DNA from: Ruminococcus sp. XPD3002
Lineage (GTDB): Bacteria > Bacillota > Clostridia > Oscillospirales > Ruminococcaceae
NCBI GenBank assembly: GCA_900119535.1
Contig: FPJT01000005.1
Coordinates: 1 to 64,000 of the forward strand
Direction of reading: 5' to 3'
DNA length: 64,000 nucleotides
Of the stretch, positions 54,671 to 63,398 are shown one piece after another; position 1 is the first letter of the stretch, and each line of letters opens with the position of its first letter. The notes under the pieces were generated by a model, which had not been told where the DNA came from, searched no databases, and was given only the letters and a program-made list of their open reading frames with translations. The translations under genes were made by a program, and so were the position numbers.

Positions 54671-55291
54671 ATGAAAAACAATATTACAGAACTCGTGCTT
54701 ATACTCGATCGTTCAGGTTCAATGGCAGGACTTGAAAGCGATACTATCGGAGGCTTCAATTCAATGATCGAAAAGCAGAAAAAGCTTGATGGGAAATGCT
54801 ATGTTTCTACGGTTATTTTCGATAATGAGAGCGAAGTCCTTCATGACAGAATAGATCTTGCGGAGGTACCCAAGATGACCGACAAAGAATATTTCCCGCG
54901 TGGATGTACTGCTCTTCTTGATGCTATAGGCGGTGCGATACATCACATCGAGAATATTCACAAATATGCCCGTAAAGAGGACGTTCCGGAACACACCCTT
55001 TTCTGCATCACTACCGACGGCATGGAAAATGCAAGCCACAAATATGATCTGAAAAAGGTCAGGAAAATGATAGAAGCCAAGAAAGAGATTGGCTGGGAGT
55101 TCATTTTCATAGGCGCTAATATTGATGCTGTTTCCGCTGCTGCCGATATCGGAATATCTGAGGACAGAGCTGTCAATTATACAGCTTCTGCATGCGGAAC
55201 AGCCTCTGTATATGATGCGATGTCTGCTGTAACTTCATCAGTGAGAGGTTGTGTTCCGATAGAAAGGAACTGGAAGAAGAAGGTAAAATGA
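54671..55291 (+). CDS. VWA-domain protein (TerY-like)
   Basis: A 206-residue protein that is one von Willebrand A domain: LVLILDRSGSMAG supplies the MIDAS D-x-S-x-S, PRGCTALLDAIG the Thr, and CITTDGMEN the last Asp. The size and the sequence order fit TerY-type cytoplasmic VWA proteins, which bind partners through a metal ion and occur in TerY-phosphorylation conflict modules. Here no kinase or phosphatase is next to it. ATG 54671 follows AAGGAGG. Confidence 0.85.
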   Translation: MKNNITELVLILDRSGSMAGLESDTIGGFNSMIEKQKKLDGKCYVSTVIFDNESEVLHDRIDLAEVPKMTDKEYFPRGCTALLDAIGGAIHHIENIHKYARKEDVPEHTLFCITTDGMENASHKYDLKKVRKMIEAKKEIGWEFIFIGANIDAVSAAADIGISEDRAVNYTASACGTASVYDAMSAVTSSVRGCVPIERNWKKKVK

Positions 55292-55314
55292 CAGTCTTCA
55301 GAGAGGTGAGTGAA

Positions 55315-55464
55315 ATGACCAAGGTGAAGATACCAAAACATATGCGCAAATGCAAGGAGTGTCCCTACAAACTGGGAATGATAAAATGCGTGACAAGTCC
55401 TTGTCCGGATTGCATTGCGAGCGGAGAAAAGACCGACCCTTTCAGGAATATAACCAAGAAGTGA
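55315..55464 (+). CDS. Small Cys-rich protein (CxxCP type)
   Basis: 49 residues from ATG 55315, with GAGAGGTGAG upstream; ATG 55288 overlapping the VWA stop is an alternative. Six Cys (RKCKECPYK, IKCVTSPCPDCIASG) suggest a zinc ribbon. It is distinct from the CxxCxHW proteins around it. Function unknown. Confidence 0.55.
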   Translation: MTKVKIPKHMRKCKECPYKLGMIKCVTSPCPDCIASGEKTDPFRNITKK

Positions 55465-55474
55465 GGTAAGCGGA

Positions 55475-55690
55475 ATGGCAAATATACAATTCTCCCGCAC
55501 TCAGAAATGCTGCCTGCTCTGCAAACACTGGAATGGTGCGATCGGCAGTACCACTATCGGAATAGTTCGCGGCGGTATGTTATTCACCGCTGACAACAAC
55601 GAGAAACATTCCTGTTTTAAAAAAGGCAGCGGAATAGAAACTTTTTCAACTTATACCTGTCAATATTTCAAGCAAAGGTATGAAGATTGA
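55475..55690 (+). CDS. Small Cys-rich protein, CxxCxHW type, paralogue
   Basis: A 71-residue protein with CCLLCKHWNG, HSCFKKG and YTCQYFKQ; same order of Cys pairs as the protein at 53234. ATG 55475 follows GTGAGGTAAGCGG. Likely a metal-binding small protein made with the VWA gene. Confidence 0.65.
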   Translation: MANIQFSRTQKCCLLCKHWNGAIGSTTIGIVRGGMLFTADNNEKHSCFKKGSGIETFSTYTCQYFKQRYED

Positions 55691-55748
55691 TCGCTAAGTC
55701 TCACCGGTACATTTTCGTTTTTCGCATGCATATGAAAGGAGTTCCTTT

Positions 55749-55931
55749 ATGAGAATTCTTACAAATGAAGAAAAGAGAGATTATCCCTACTGCTTAGCGG
55801 ATGCCTTTGTAGATATCGAAATCGGAAAATACACATGTACATGTTCACGTATTGGTGATGAAACATGTGTATACTCCATCACACCCAAACCCGATGAAGA
55901 AGGCTTAGAACTTATAAGGAACTCCCAGTGA
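55749..55931 (+). CDS. Small hypothetical protein
   Basis: A 60-residue protein; ATG 55749 follows AAAGGAG. It has three Cys (YTCTCSRIGDETCVYSI) and an acidic end. It directly precedes a strong terminator, so it is the last gene of the macrodomain-VWA run. Confidence 0.6.
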   Translation: MRILTNEEKRDYPYCLADAFVDIEIGKYTCTCSRIGDETCVYSITPKPDEEGLELIRNSQ

Positions 55932-55947
55932 TGGGAGTTCTTTTTTT
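55919..55947 (+). terminator. Intrinsic terminator
   Basis: GAACTCCC (55919-55926), 6-base loop, GGGAGTTC (55933-55940), seven T. Overlaps the last codons of the preceding gene. Confidence 0.92.
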
Positions 55948-56246
55948 GTTAAGAGGAAAAAATGTCGCCTTTACGGCGACCAAGTTATTCTTGAAATGCT
56001 GTATAATATAAGCAGAAGATAAACATAGAACGACATTCCAGAAGCAAGTGAAAGGGTGAGTTGTATGGATTCAATTAATGAAAACTTCAAAAAAGCATCA
56101 TAGCTTCAATTGCAATTATGTAGAGACCTTTAACAGATCTACTGCATTCTGTGCTTAGATGAAAATGATACTGGATGTTGGAATATAATTACATATCAGA
56201 TGATCATGATATCTCTAAAGCGTATATCAGAAAGGAGAATTTAATT
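55948..56246. other. Intergenic region with promoter and mini-ORF
   Basis: Contains a GTCGCC/GGCGAC hairpin (55964-55980), a TATAAT-like box near 56001, and a 12-codon frame starting ATG 56065 behind AAAGGGTGAG, ending TAG 56101-56103. The mini-ORF could be a leader peptide or chance. Nothing else supported. Confidence 0.35.
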
Positions 56247-57005
56247 ATGGATACAAATAAGATTAAGGATCTATTATCAAAGCCACATTTTGACATATCC
56301 GAAATATCTGCCAAAAATCTGCTTTCGGAAGAGGAGTATAACTCTATCCAGAAGGGCGTTCTTCTGGAAATCGACACAAATCAGGATCCGGATCAGTTCT
56401 TTGAGGTTCTGGAAAAGCAGTACATTCCGGAAGCAGATCTCTGTATTTCCATGTTTGAAAAGGAAATCAATAAAATCTGGATGTGCTTTTTTAAGCGAAT
56501 CCATAATATCGAAAAATCCAACGAAATCTTCATTAAGATTTCAACGATGTCAAAAACAGCATGGGAATATATGTTAGATAATAAAGCCAAAATTAAAAGC
56601 TATGCAAAGTTATCTCATTATTCCGATATAAGTAGTAATTTGAGAAATCTTTCAAAGAGATGTAATGAACTGTCCGAGAGGTTTAATACGTATCTAGAAA
56701 TAATCAGGGATATAACAAGTAAACAGGAGGAGAATATCACTCCGGAGCATATAATAAAAATGCTGTCTGCGTATGCAAATATTATCGACGAATACACTCT
56801 TGACACATTTACTCAGGAAGAACTTCAATTATATATTGATGCCTCAACTCAATTACTGCGTCTCTTCAAAGAAAACTATCAGTTCTTTATTGATAATGAG
56901 GAATATGGCAGTAAAGAAGAGCTCACAAAGAAAGCTATTAAACTGTCAACGACTTTACAACAGGTGAACATTTTTCAGAAAGGAGGAGTCATATATGACC
57001 ATTAA
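56247..57005 (+). CDS. Hypothetical protein, tandem paralogue A
   Basis: A 252-residue helical protein; ATG 56247 follows AAAGGAG. It begins NKIKDLLSKPHFDISE, then LLSEEEYNSIQKGVLLEID; the neighbour at 56995 begins with the same pattern (LLSKPHF, EEDYNSIQKGTLLELD). The remainder is also helical and of equal length, with weak similarity. It overlaps that neighbour by 11 bases. No known domain. Confidence 0.65.
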   Translation: MDTNKIKDLLSKPHFDISEISAKNLLSEEEYNSIQKGVLLEIDTNQDPDQFFEVLEKQYIPEADLCISMFEKEINKIWMCFFKRIHNIEKSNEIFIKISTMSKTAWEYMLDNKAKIKSYAKLSHYSDISSNLRNLSKRCNELSERFNTYLEIIRDITSKQEENITPEHIIKMLSAYANIIDEYTLDTFTQEELQLYIDASTQLLRLFKENYQFFIDNEEYGSKEELTKKAIKLSTTLQQVNIFQKGGVIYDH

Positions 57006-57753
57006 TGAATTATTATCAAAGCCTCATTTCATCATTTCAGAATACCTCGGGGAATTCGTCCTCGAAGAAGAAGATTACAATTCGATCCAGAAAGGAACTC
57101 TTCTTGAGCTTGATGAAAATGTATCCAAAGATAAATTCGTTCAGACGTTTTCCTTATTCATAGAGGAGTGGACTTCTGTCATCGACTTATTTGAGAAATT
57201 TGTCGATGAATTCTATGCTAAAGCTCCTACGTCTTGTTGGATTCATCGTAACAATCCCGTGAAGATTTGTAAAGAAGGTACTGATTACCTAAATATATTC
57301 ATAAGATATCTGAAGGCACACTCTACAGAGGATTATCCACTTTTACACTTAATGCAATTAAACAAAACTTATTGCGCCGCACTTGATAAATTTAACGATG
57401 CTATAGACCGTTTTAAGAAGTATATCGTAGCGTTTACAAAAATTAGGAAGATAACGAGTTTAGCAAAGAATGTCGATATAACAGAAGCACCAGTATGTGA
57501 AACCTTCAAACAGGTTGCAGTAATAATGAATGAACTGACGAATATCATTGATGACCATAACCTATATACGTTTAATAATGAATCGTTACGTGAATACTAT
57601 GACTTATGTACGTTTTACATAGACATCGCATCAAATATCATAGAATGTGGAAAGATTGAAGATGACGCTAATCTTATCAATGATATGAAAACAAATTCTA
57701 CAAAATTGAAACTTATGGCGTTCCAATTAAGTCAGTATATGTGTCATGGATAA
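56995..57753 (+). CDS. Hypothetical protein, tandem paralogue B
   Basis: A 252-residue protein starting at ATG 56995 with GGAGGAG inside the end of its paralogue. Identical length and shared N-terminal motif (LLSKPHF...EEDYNSIQKG) show a duplication followed by strong divergence. Possible heterodimer. No membrane segment or catalytic motif. Confidence 0.65.
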   Translation: MTINELLSKPHFIISEYLGEFVLEEEDYNSIQKGTLLELDENVSKDKFVQTFSLFIEEWTSVIDLFEKFVDEFYAKAPTSCWIHRNNPVKICKEGTDYLNIFIRYLKAHSTEDYPLLHLMQLNKTYCAALDKFNDAIDRFKKYIVAFTKIRKITSLAKNVDITEAPVCETFKQVAVIMNELTNIIDDHNLYTFNNESLREYYDLCTFYIDIASNIIECGKIEDDANLINDMKTNSTKLKLMAFQLSQYMCHG

Positions 57754-57974
57754 CAATTTATAGTACTTACCAACAGACTCTTTATTTACCCAATTATCTA
57801 TACATCCGGTCTCCTCATAACGGGGAGAACTTGATTTTTGACTGTTTAAGGTGTATATGTTTGAAATATATCAGAACAGCTCCCCGGCACAAAGGCCGGG
57901 AAGATACATGATCTTGAAAGCTGTTCTCATAGTTGAGTTAATTGGAGCAATAGTTGGTTTATGCAGCGTTAGGT
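57754..57974. other. Structured intergenic region
   Basis: CCCGGC/GCCGGG hairpin (about 57882-57901) inside a larger inverted repeat AGAACAGCT (about 57872) / AGCTGTTCT (about 57920). It may terminate the paralogue pair and the converging relaxase gene. No gene is seen. Confidence 0.45.
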
Positions 57975-58583
57975 TCAACCCTCAGTGTTTTTATTCGGAT
58001 AGAAGACTCTCTTGAAGTCTTTGTTTTTGTTGTTATCACCGTTGGCAGATGTACTCGTCTGAGTTCGAGAAGAGTCAGACTCAGGAGTTTTATTCTTCTT
58101 TTCGATAACGAGTTCAACCGGCTTCTGTAGGACATCAGCCATTCCCTGAGCAATAGCGTAGTTGAGTTTGTTAGTTGGATGAAGCATTTTACCGGTTTCA
58201 AGGTTTGTTGTACCCACAAAAGCATGTCCATGATAATCAGAACTTTCTGTGTGCTTTTTGTGATTTCCTATCAGAATCAGATGTTCTTCTTTGAGTGGTT
58301 CCATGACCTGATCGATTATCTCCATTGACGTTTCAGCATCAGGAGCTGTCTCTGTCAGGAAAGACATCATGAAGTGAATAAACTGATTCTTACCGTCATT
58401 TCCATGATATTTAGCCAAAGACTCAAACTGTTCCTTTGCTGTTTCCGGATCATAACAGTCCACACCATATCCTCTCAAGCCTACGCAGTATTCGTTCGAT
58501 GGATACTTTGTCGCATTCTTAGCATAATCCTCACCGCCATCTGCGTGAGTGATTACTTTGATGATATCAATTTTCTTTTCCAT
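57975..58583 (-). CDS. Relaxase-like mobilisation protein (small)
   Basis: A 202-residue protein with IKVITHADGGEDYAKNATKY, a middle block FIHFMMSFLTE, and NHKKHTESSDYHGHAFVGTT. The H...H-x-H spacing and order are those of compact MobA/VirD2-type relaxases that nick oriT, but the protein is shorter than most. The end is hydrophilic and unfolded. It overlaps the accessory gene upstream by 31 bases, as in small mobilisable plasmids and IMEs. The catalytic Tyr is not certain. Confidence 0.55.
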   Translation of the reverse strand: MEKKIDIIKVITHADGGEDYAKNATKYPSNEYCVGLRGYGVDCYDPETAKEQFESLAKYHGNDGKNQFIHFMMSFLTETAPDAETSMEIIDQVMEPLKEEHLILIGNHKKHTESSDYHGHAFVGTTNLETGKMLHPTNKLNYAIAQGMADVLQKPVELVIEKKNKTPESDSSRTQTSTSANGDNNKNKDFKRVFYPNKNTEG

Positions 58584-58837
58584 AACTTTCTTGCTTCCTC
58601 CCGAGCTTTCTTTACCATTTCAACGTTTCCGGTTTCTGCACCTTCTAAGCTGAGGTTGATGATAGTTTGCGTTTTAGCAAGTAGTAACGGATAATTCTTA
58701 TCATCACTACCCTTGTTTTGAAGCCTGCGATTTGCTTCTTTCGAGAATGTCGTTTTCTTAGCCTTAGCCGTTTCCTCGATTTCAGCGATCGTATCGTTCG
58801 GAATCCTCAGAGTCTTTGGACTTGTTCCATTTTTCAT
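58553..58837 (-). CDS. MobC/RHH-like relaxosome accessory protein
   Basis: A 94-residue basic protein: PKTLRIPNDTIAEIEETAKA is a ribbon-helix-helix start, followed by a helical tail (EMVKKAREEARKLWKRK). Such proteins bind near oriT and help the relaxase. ATG 58837 follows GGAGG. Overlap with the relaxase gene supports a working pair. Confidence 0.65.
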   Translation of the reverse strand: MKNGTSPKTLRIPNDTIAEIEETAKAKKTTFSKEANRRLQNKGSDDKNYPLLLAKTQTIINLSLEGAETGNVEMVKKAREEARKLWKRKLISSK

Positions 58838-59144
58838 GAGTTTAACCTCCAGTTAATTTAAATTCAAGAATGATGTCAAATGGTGAAGAAGTATCGAAAC
58901 ATTGTACCCACAACATCCACATTTCTGCTCAAAAGAATAGTTTCTTTAGGTTATATTTATACGCGCATGTGCGTGTATAGAATAATAAATATATTTAATT
59001 TAAAATTAAATAATTTAGAATAATTAGAATATTTATAATAAAATAATTGCAGGTAATAAAGTACATTTGTCATACATTCTTACTGCATAGTACAAACTCA
59101 GACAAAAAATATCCTCCCGACCAAGCGAGAGGATAGAAGCATAT
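58838..59144. other. AT-rich region upstream of mob genes, candidate oriT
   Basis: Near-palindrome TACGCGCATGTGCGTGTA (about 58960-58977), then about 75 bases of nearly pure A/T (58980-59055). Location right upstream of the mob genes makes it a candidate transfer origin and promoter region. No gene is seen. Confidence 0.45.
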
Positions 59145-60072
59145 TCAGAAAAACGAAAGCTGATTATCTATCCAGCTGACCTGTTCCGCTGAATGGATAG
59201 TTTCACCTACATGGAGCGTTCCGACAAGGAACGGAGAGTTAGGATCGTACAGACGAATATTCCGTCTTACGTTCTCTCTGTTGGAATTAGCGTAGCAGTA
59301 ATGGCAGAGGTGATCGCAGGTATCATAAGCTCCGATATCAGTACCGAGAACGCAGCTGCATTCCGCTCGCTGCGATTTTTTCTTTGGAACATCAAGAGAA
59401 CTGCCAATAGCCGCTTCAAAAGTCTCCTGAGTCATGCAGCCGTTACAGTCAACGCCGTATGGTGCAAGGTCCTTTCCCTCCGCGCAGGCTTTTATCGTTA
59501 TGCCGTAACGTCTGCCAATCTCAGCAAAGGTCTTGCCTATGGTGATACGCTCCTGTGGAGTTACTGTTTTTGCCTGTGGGAAGTTACGAATGACTTTCTC
59601 ATAGAGATCAATAAAACTGATAACGCACACTTCTGTATAACCTGAAAGAGTTTTGCACATTGTCTCGAAGTCTGATATGTGGCGTTTCAGAGTATATATA
59701 CCGTCGATGAATATCGGATCGTATCTCCAGCCGATACAATTGACTCCGACAGCCTTAGACAATGTTTATAAAGTCCTGCATGACCTGCTCCTTCGGCGGA
59801 ACATTCGGTTCAATGTCCTTTCCGTAGGGAGTTATCGTAACGAACCAGTATTGATGAAAGCGTTTCAGCTCGTCAATATGCTTCAGCATCGGAGCAGGAT
59901 TCTTGGTACAGAAGGCTATACAGTCCACGACATCGGGATCAAGCTCATATCGTGTAATCCAGTCCTGACGGTATGGGTTTCGCACAAGCACATAGCCTTC
60001 GCGTATCCTGTTCATGAACCAGTCAGAGTAAAATGCGGGGATATCAGTCCGCATACCTGTGTTTATTATCAT
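59145..60072 (-). pseudogene. DUF1848 protein split by a frameshift
   Basis: Two frames together make one DUF1848 protein of about 300 residues. The first (ATG 60072: MIINTGMRTDIPAFYSDWFM, CIAFCTKNPAPMLKHIDELK, VTITPYGKDIEPNVP) ends at 59755 after DFINIV. The second continues at 59762 (SKAVGVNCIGWRYDPIFIDG) and ends with CDHLCHYCYANSN, the C-x3-C-x2-C cluster typical of this family, which suggests an iron-sulphur or radical-SAM-like site. The eight-base overlap at AACATTGTCTAAGG marks the shift. Function of the family is unknown. Confidence 0.85.
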
Positions 60073-60137
60073 TTTTCTTTCTCTTTTCTCAGGCAGTGGT
60101 ATTAAAATATCACTGCTTTTTATTTTTATATCGCTTA

Positions 60138-60156
60138 GCCGCCCGTAATGGGCGGC
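60138..60156. repeat. Hairpin GCCGCCC/GGGCGGC
   Basis: Perfect seven-base arms (60138-60144, 60150-60156) in front of the DUF1848 gene, related in base composition to the GTGCCGCC hairpins at 41.6-45.8 kb but with no T-tract. Confidence 0.5.
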
Positions 60157-60426
60157 ATAATAATGCGGAATCATGAAAAATTTGATTGTCTATATGAAAT
60201 CATACCATATATTCCTCTATTATTCAAGCACTTAACAACCAGATTCGAGGCTTTTCCGAGAATTTCAAAATTTCATATATATATGATTACTACGTAATCG
60301 ATTATTTCAAAAAAAGCTTTTGGACGTGATCGACTGTATTTCCGGATTTTTTGATCTTTCATATATATATTATTAATCTGAATACATAGCAAAGGTATTC
60401 GAGAATAATGTAAAGGAGGATCAAAA

Positions 60427-60711
60427 ATGCCAGAAAATAACCGCTATCTGACCTGTGGAGTTGATGCGGCAATACCACTTTAAATACAGCTGTTTCTATG
60501 GGAATGTGTAGAGCGTATGCCCGCTCCGAAGGACTATTTGCAGGTATTCGATTTAGAGCAGGTCGGCTGTATGCAGTCAATAACTCACAGGTCAGAAGAA
60601 CCGGAATACCGCAGAGTATACCTGCTCCCATCTGATAGTCCTATCACGGAAAAACTATACATAATCGACAACGGCGACCACAGCACCATGTTGCTTGCAA
60701 GTGAATACTGA
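60427..60711 (+). pseudogene. DUF960 protein with in-frame stop
   Basis: ATG 60427 follows AAAGGAGG. It reads MPENNRYLTCGVDAAIPL, then TAA (60481-60483), then continues in the same frame IQLFLWECVERMPAPKDYLQ, VFDLEQVGCMQSITH, YIIDNGDHSTMLLASEY. The family normally has PLELQLF-type sequence here, so one substitution (probably a Glu or Gln codon to TAA) breaks it. DUF960 proteins are about 95 residues and common on Firmicute mobile elements; function unknown. Confidence 0.85.
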
Positions 60712-60720
60712 ACATTTATG

Positions 60721-60744
60721 CCGCTCCTTCGGGAGCGGATTTTC
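60721..60744 (+). terminator. Intrinsic terminator
   Basis: CCGCTCC, TTCG-type loop, GGAGCGG (60721-60738), then ATTTTCT. Ends the DUF960 remnant transcript. Confidence 0.8.
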
Positions 60745-60774
60745 TGTTATAACTGTTTTCGGGAGGTGATAACT

Positions 60775-61023
60775 ATGGATATACTTGACGAGCTTGCAGA
60801 GAAGTTCGCTCTGACGCTGGATTCTCAGCTTTGTAATGACAGCAATTATCTGAAATCAACTGCATTGCTGCATGAGTTTTCAGAAGGTCTGTCAGCTGAG
60901 AAGTCTGCGGAGCTTGACGATATCGCAGGTAGACTAACATCAGCTGCATTCAATGCGGGAATTCGTTCCGGTCTGAAACTTGGAGCAAGAATAGCTGTCG
61001 GACTTATAGGCAGCGAAAAATGA
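60775..61023 (+). CDS. Small hypothetical protein
   Basis: An 82-residue protein; ATG 60775 follows GGGAGGTG. Helical, with a Gly/Ala-rich C-terminus (AAFNAGIRSGLKLGARIAVG) common in small ICE or phage proteins that follow DUF960 genes. No function known. Confidence 0.65.
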   Translation: MDILDELAEKFALTLDSQLCNDSNYLKSTALLHEFSEGLSAEKSAELDDIAGRLTSAAFNAGIRSGLKLGARIAVGLIGSEK

Positions 61024-61037
61024 GTATTAACACAACA

Positions 61038-61065
61038 GCCGTCCTTCGGGACGGCTTCACTATTT
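61038..61065 (+). terminator. Intrinsic terminator
   Basis: GCCGTCC, TTCG, GGACGGC (61038-61055) and a short T-rich run. Confidence 0.75.
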
Positions 61066-61080
61066 TATGGAGGTCTAAAA

Positions 61081-62178
61081 ATGGAAGAAAATAAACTTTA
61101 CTGCTCTCACTGCGGAGCACTTATCGAAGGCGATGACTATGAAGAAGTGAATGGAGAAATCGTCTGCACTGATTGTTATGAGCACCACACCACGACTTGC
61201 GAAAGGTGCGGATCTGTAATTTGGACTGATGATTCCTATGGTGATGAATATACTACTCTCTGCCGTCATTGCTACGAAAACCATTACACAAGATGTAGCT
61301 GCTGTGATGCGCTTCTCCACGAAGATGATGCTTATCATCTTGACGGATATGACTACTGTAGCGAGTGTTACCATGACGAGGTCGATCGTAACAAAAGTAT
61401 CCACGATTATGGTTACAAGCCTGAACCTATTTTCTATGGAGATAGTTCACGATATTTCGGCGTAGAGCTTGAAATTGACGGAGCAGGTAAGGACAGCTAC
61501 AACGCCGATGAGATTCTTTCAATTGCAAACAAGGAAAATGAGCATATCTACATAAAGGGAGATGGTTCGCTAGATGACGGAATGGAACTGGTAACGCATC
61601 CAATGTCCCTTGAATATCACAAGAATTATCAGTGGGAAGAGATAATGAAAAAGGCTATATCACTGGGATATCGTTCGCATCAGACTTCAACCTGCGGACT
61701 TCATATCCATGTCAACAGAGACAGTCTTGGAGAGACACGGGAGGAGCAGGACGAGGTTATTAGTCGTATTCTGTACTTTGTGGAACATCATTGGAATGAG
61801 TTGCTGAAATTCTCTCGTCGCTCCGAGTACAGCATGAATCGCTGGGCAGCTCGCTATGGTTATGAGCATTCACCGAAGGCAATTCTTGACAAAGCTAAAA
61901 AAGGAAACAACGGCAGGTATGCTGCTGTCAATCTTATGAACTACGCAACCATAGAGTTCAGAATGTTTCGTGGTACGCTCAAATATAACACCTTTATTGC
62001 TGCTCTCCAGTTAGTGAACATGATATGTGATGTGGCAGTATACAGCTCCGATGACGGGATTGCTAAAATATCATGGAGCAACTTTGTTGCGGGTATCAAG
62101 GAACCTGAGCTGATACAGTACCTGAAAGAACGTCAACTCTATGTCAACGATGCAGTCAACACCAGTGATGATATCTGA
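61081..62178 (+). CDS. Amidoligase-family protein with zinc-ribbon N-terminus
   Basis: A 365-residue protein; ATG 61081 follows TGGAGG. Residues 1-100 hold three or four CxxC...CxxC zinc modules (CSHCGALIEG, CTDCYEHHTTTCERCGS, CSCCDALLHEDD). From about 120 the amidoligase_2 domain follows: GVELEIDGAG, YIKGDGSLDDGMELVTHPMS, CGLHIHVNRDSL, RYAAVNLMNYATIEFRMFRG. These are glutamine-synthetase-fold peptide/amide ligases. The next gene but one is a class II glutamine amidotransferase, a partner noted for this family, so a modified amide or peptide metabolite may be made or cleaved. Confidence 0.88.
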   Translation: MEENKLYCSHCGALIEGDDYEEVNGEIVCTDCYEHHTTTCERCGSVIWTDDSYGDEYTTLCRHCYENHYTRCSCCDALLHEDDAYHLDGYDYCSECYHDEVDRNKSIHDYGYKPEPIFYGDSSRYFGVELEIDGAGKDSYNADEILSIANKENEHIYIKGDGSLDDGMELVTHPMSLEYHKNYQWEEIMKKAISLGYRSHQTSTCGLHIHVNRDSLGETREEQDEVISRILYFVEHHWNELLKFSRRSEYSMNRWAARYGYEHSPKAILDKAKKGNNGRYAAVNLMNYATIEFRMFRGTLKYNTFIAALQLVNMICDVAVYSSDDGIAKISWSNFVAGIKEPELIQYLKERQLYVNDAVNTSDDI

Positions 62179-62189
62179 GGAGGTCAAAA

Positions 62190-62357
62190 ATGAGAAAGTA
62201 TACGATGATGCGAAGGATACGACGAGCTCCTTCACCGTTTCTGAAAAACAATCATTTGCTTGAAATATTGAAGTATGTTGCCGTAATAGTCGGCAGCTAC
62301 GCTCTATCAAAGCTGGAGGAGTTCATAAACAAAGATGAAGACACTAGCGAAAAATAA
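62190..62357 (+). CDS. Small membrane protein between amidoligase and amidotransferase
   Basis: A 55-residue protein from ATG 62190 (GAGGAGG at 62177-62183 overlaps the end of the amidoligase gene). Basic N-terminus (MRKYTMMRRIRRAPSPF), one hydrophobic helix (EILKYVAVIVGSYALSKL) and an acidic end. It is in the same operon with gaps of 11 and 13 bases. It may be a membrane-anchoring partner or the modified peptide itself. Confidence 0.6.
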   Translation: MRKYTMMRRIRRAPSPFLKNNHLLEILKYVAVIVGSYALSKLEEFINKDEDTSEK

Positions 62358-62370
62358 GGAGGAATGAAAT

Positions 62371-63345
62371 ATGTGTTCATTATTTGGCTGGTTAGACTAT
62401 CAGGGAATTGTTCCCTACAGGATCAAAAAGAAGCTCACTCAGGCACTTGCAAACGCTGCTGAGGAGAGAGGAACCGATGCAGCAGGTATCAGCTACGTTC
62501 ATGGCAAAGATGTAGTTATTTTCAAGCGTCCCAAGCCAGCTCACAAGCTGCATTTCAGCATACCTGAGAGAACTGTGGCGGTCATGGGACACACACGAAT
62601 GACCACACAGGGCGACGAAAAGCACAATTACAACAATCATCCGTTCCCCGGTCTTGCCGGGGAAACGGCATTTGCTTTTGCGCACAATGGAGTGCTGTGG
62701 AATGACAAAGAGCTGCGGAAAGATAAGCAGCTTCCCGACACCCACATCGAAACAGATTCATACGTTGCAGTCCAGCTCCTCCAGCAGAGTGATAAGCTAG
62801 ACTTTGAGTCACTCAAAGATATGGCGGAAACAGTGGAGGGCAACTTCACTTTCTCTGTTCTCGACCAGAACAACAGTCTTTATATCATCAAGGGTTCAAA
62901 TCCCATGTGCCTGCTCCACTTTCCTGCATTTGGACTATACGTCTATGCTTCCACAGAGTCGATAATGAAGAATGCCTTGAAGCGTGTGGGACTTCACAAA
63001 TTCGCATACGAGCGTGTACAGACTGATGAAGGCGACATACTCCGTATTGACAAGAACGGCGTCATCGAAAGGTCAGAGTTCGAGCCACGGATGTTCCGTG
63101 CCAGATATGGTGGCTGGCACGACTGGGAAGCAGAATACTACAGCGTTCATGAGGAACTTTTGCTTGCGTATTGTGGGTGCTACGGAGTGGATAGTTCAGA
63201 TGTAGAACTTCTGCTTGAATACGGATATACCTGCGATGAGATTGAAGAGATGCTTGCAGACCATGATCTGCTCAATGAGACACTTCGTGATGTTAAGTTC
63301 ATGTGCGGTGAAGATGTCTACGAGAGCTACTGTGGCGCATTCTGA
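62371..63345 (+). CDS. Class II glutamine amidotransferase (Ntn hydrolase)
   Basis: A 324-residue protein starting MCSLFGWLDYQG; Cys2 becomes the N-terminal nucleophile after Met removal. Other class II features: ERGTDAAGISYV, MGHTRMTTQGDEKHNYNNHP (Arg and Asn of the glutamine site), and FAFAHNGVLWN (the oxyanion NG). It releases ammonia from glutamine, or uses this fold to cut a gamma-glutamyl amide. No synthetase domain is attached, so it must act with another protein, probably the amidoligase. ATG 62371 follows AAGGAGG. Confidence 0.9.
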   Translation: MCSLFGWLDYQGIVPYRIKKKLTQALANAAEERGTDAAGISYVHGKDVVIFKRPKPAHKLHFSIPERTVAVMGHTRMTTQGDEKHNYNNHPFPGLAGETAFAFAHNGVLWNDKELRKDKQLPDTHIETDSYVAVQLLQQSDKLDFESLKDMAETVEGNFTFSVLDQNNSLYIIKGSNPMCLLHFPAFGLYVYASTESIMKNALKRVGLHKFAYERVQTDEGDILRIDKNGVIERSEFEPRMFRARYGGWHDWEAEYYSVHEELLLAYCGCYGVDSSDVELLLEYGYTCDEIEEMLADHDLLNETLRDVKFMCGEDVYESYCGAF

Positions 63346-63398
63346 GTCTCAAAAAGTATACTTTATGACACAGCTGAAAAACAGTAAATAAAGCGTTT

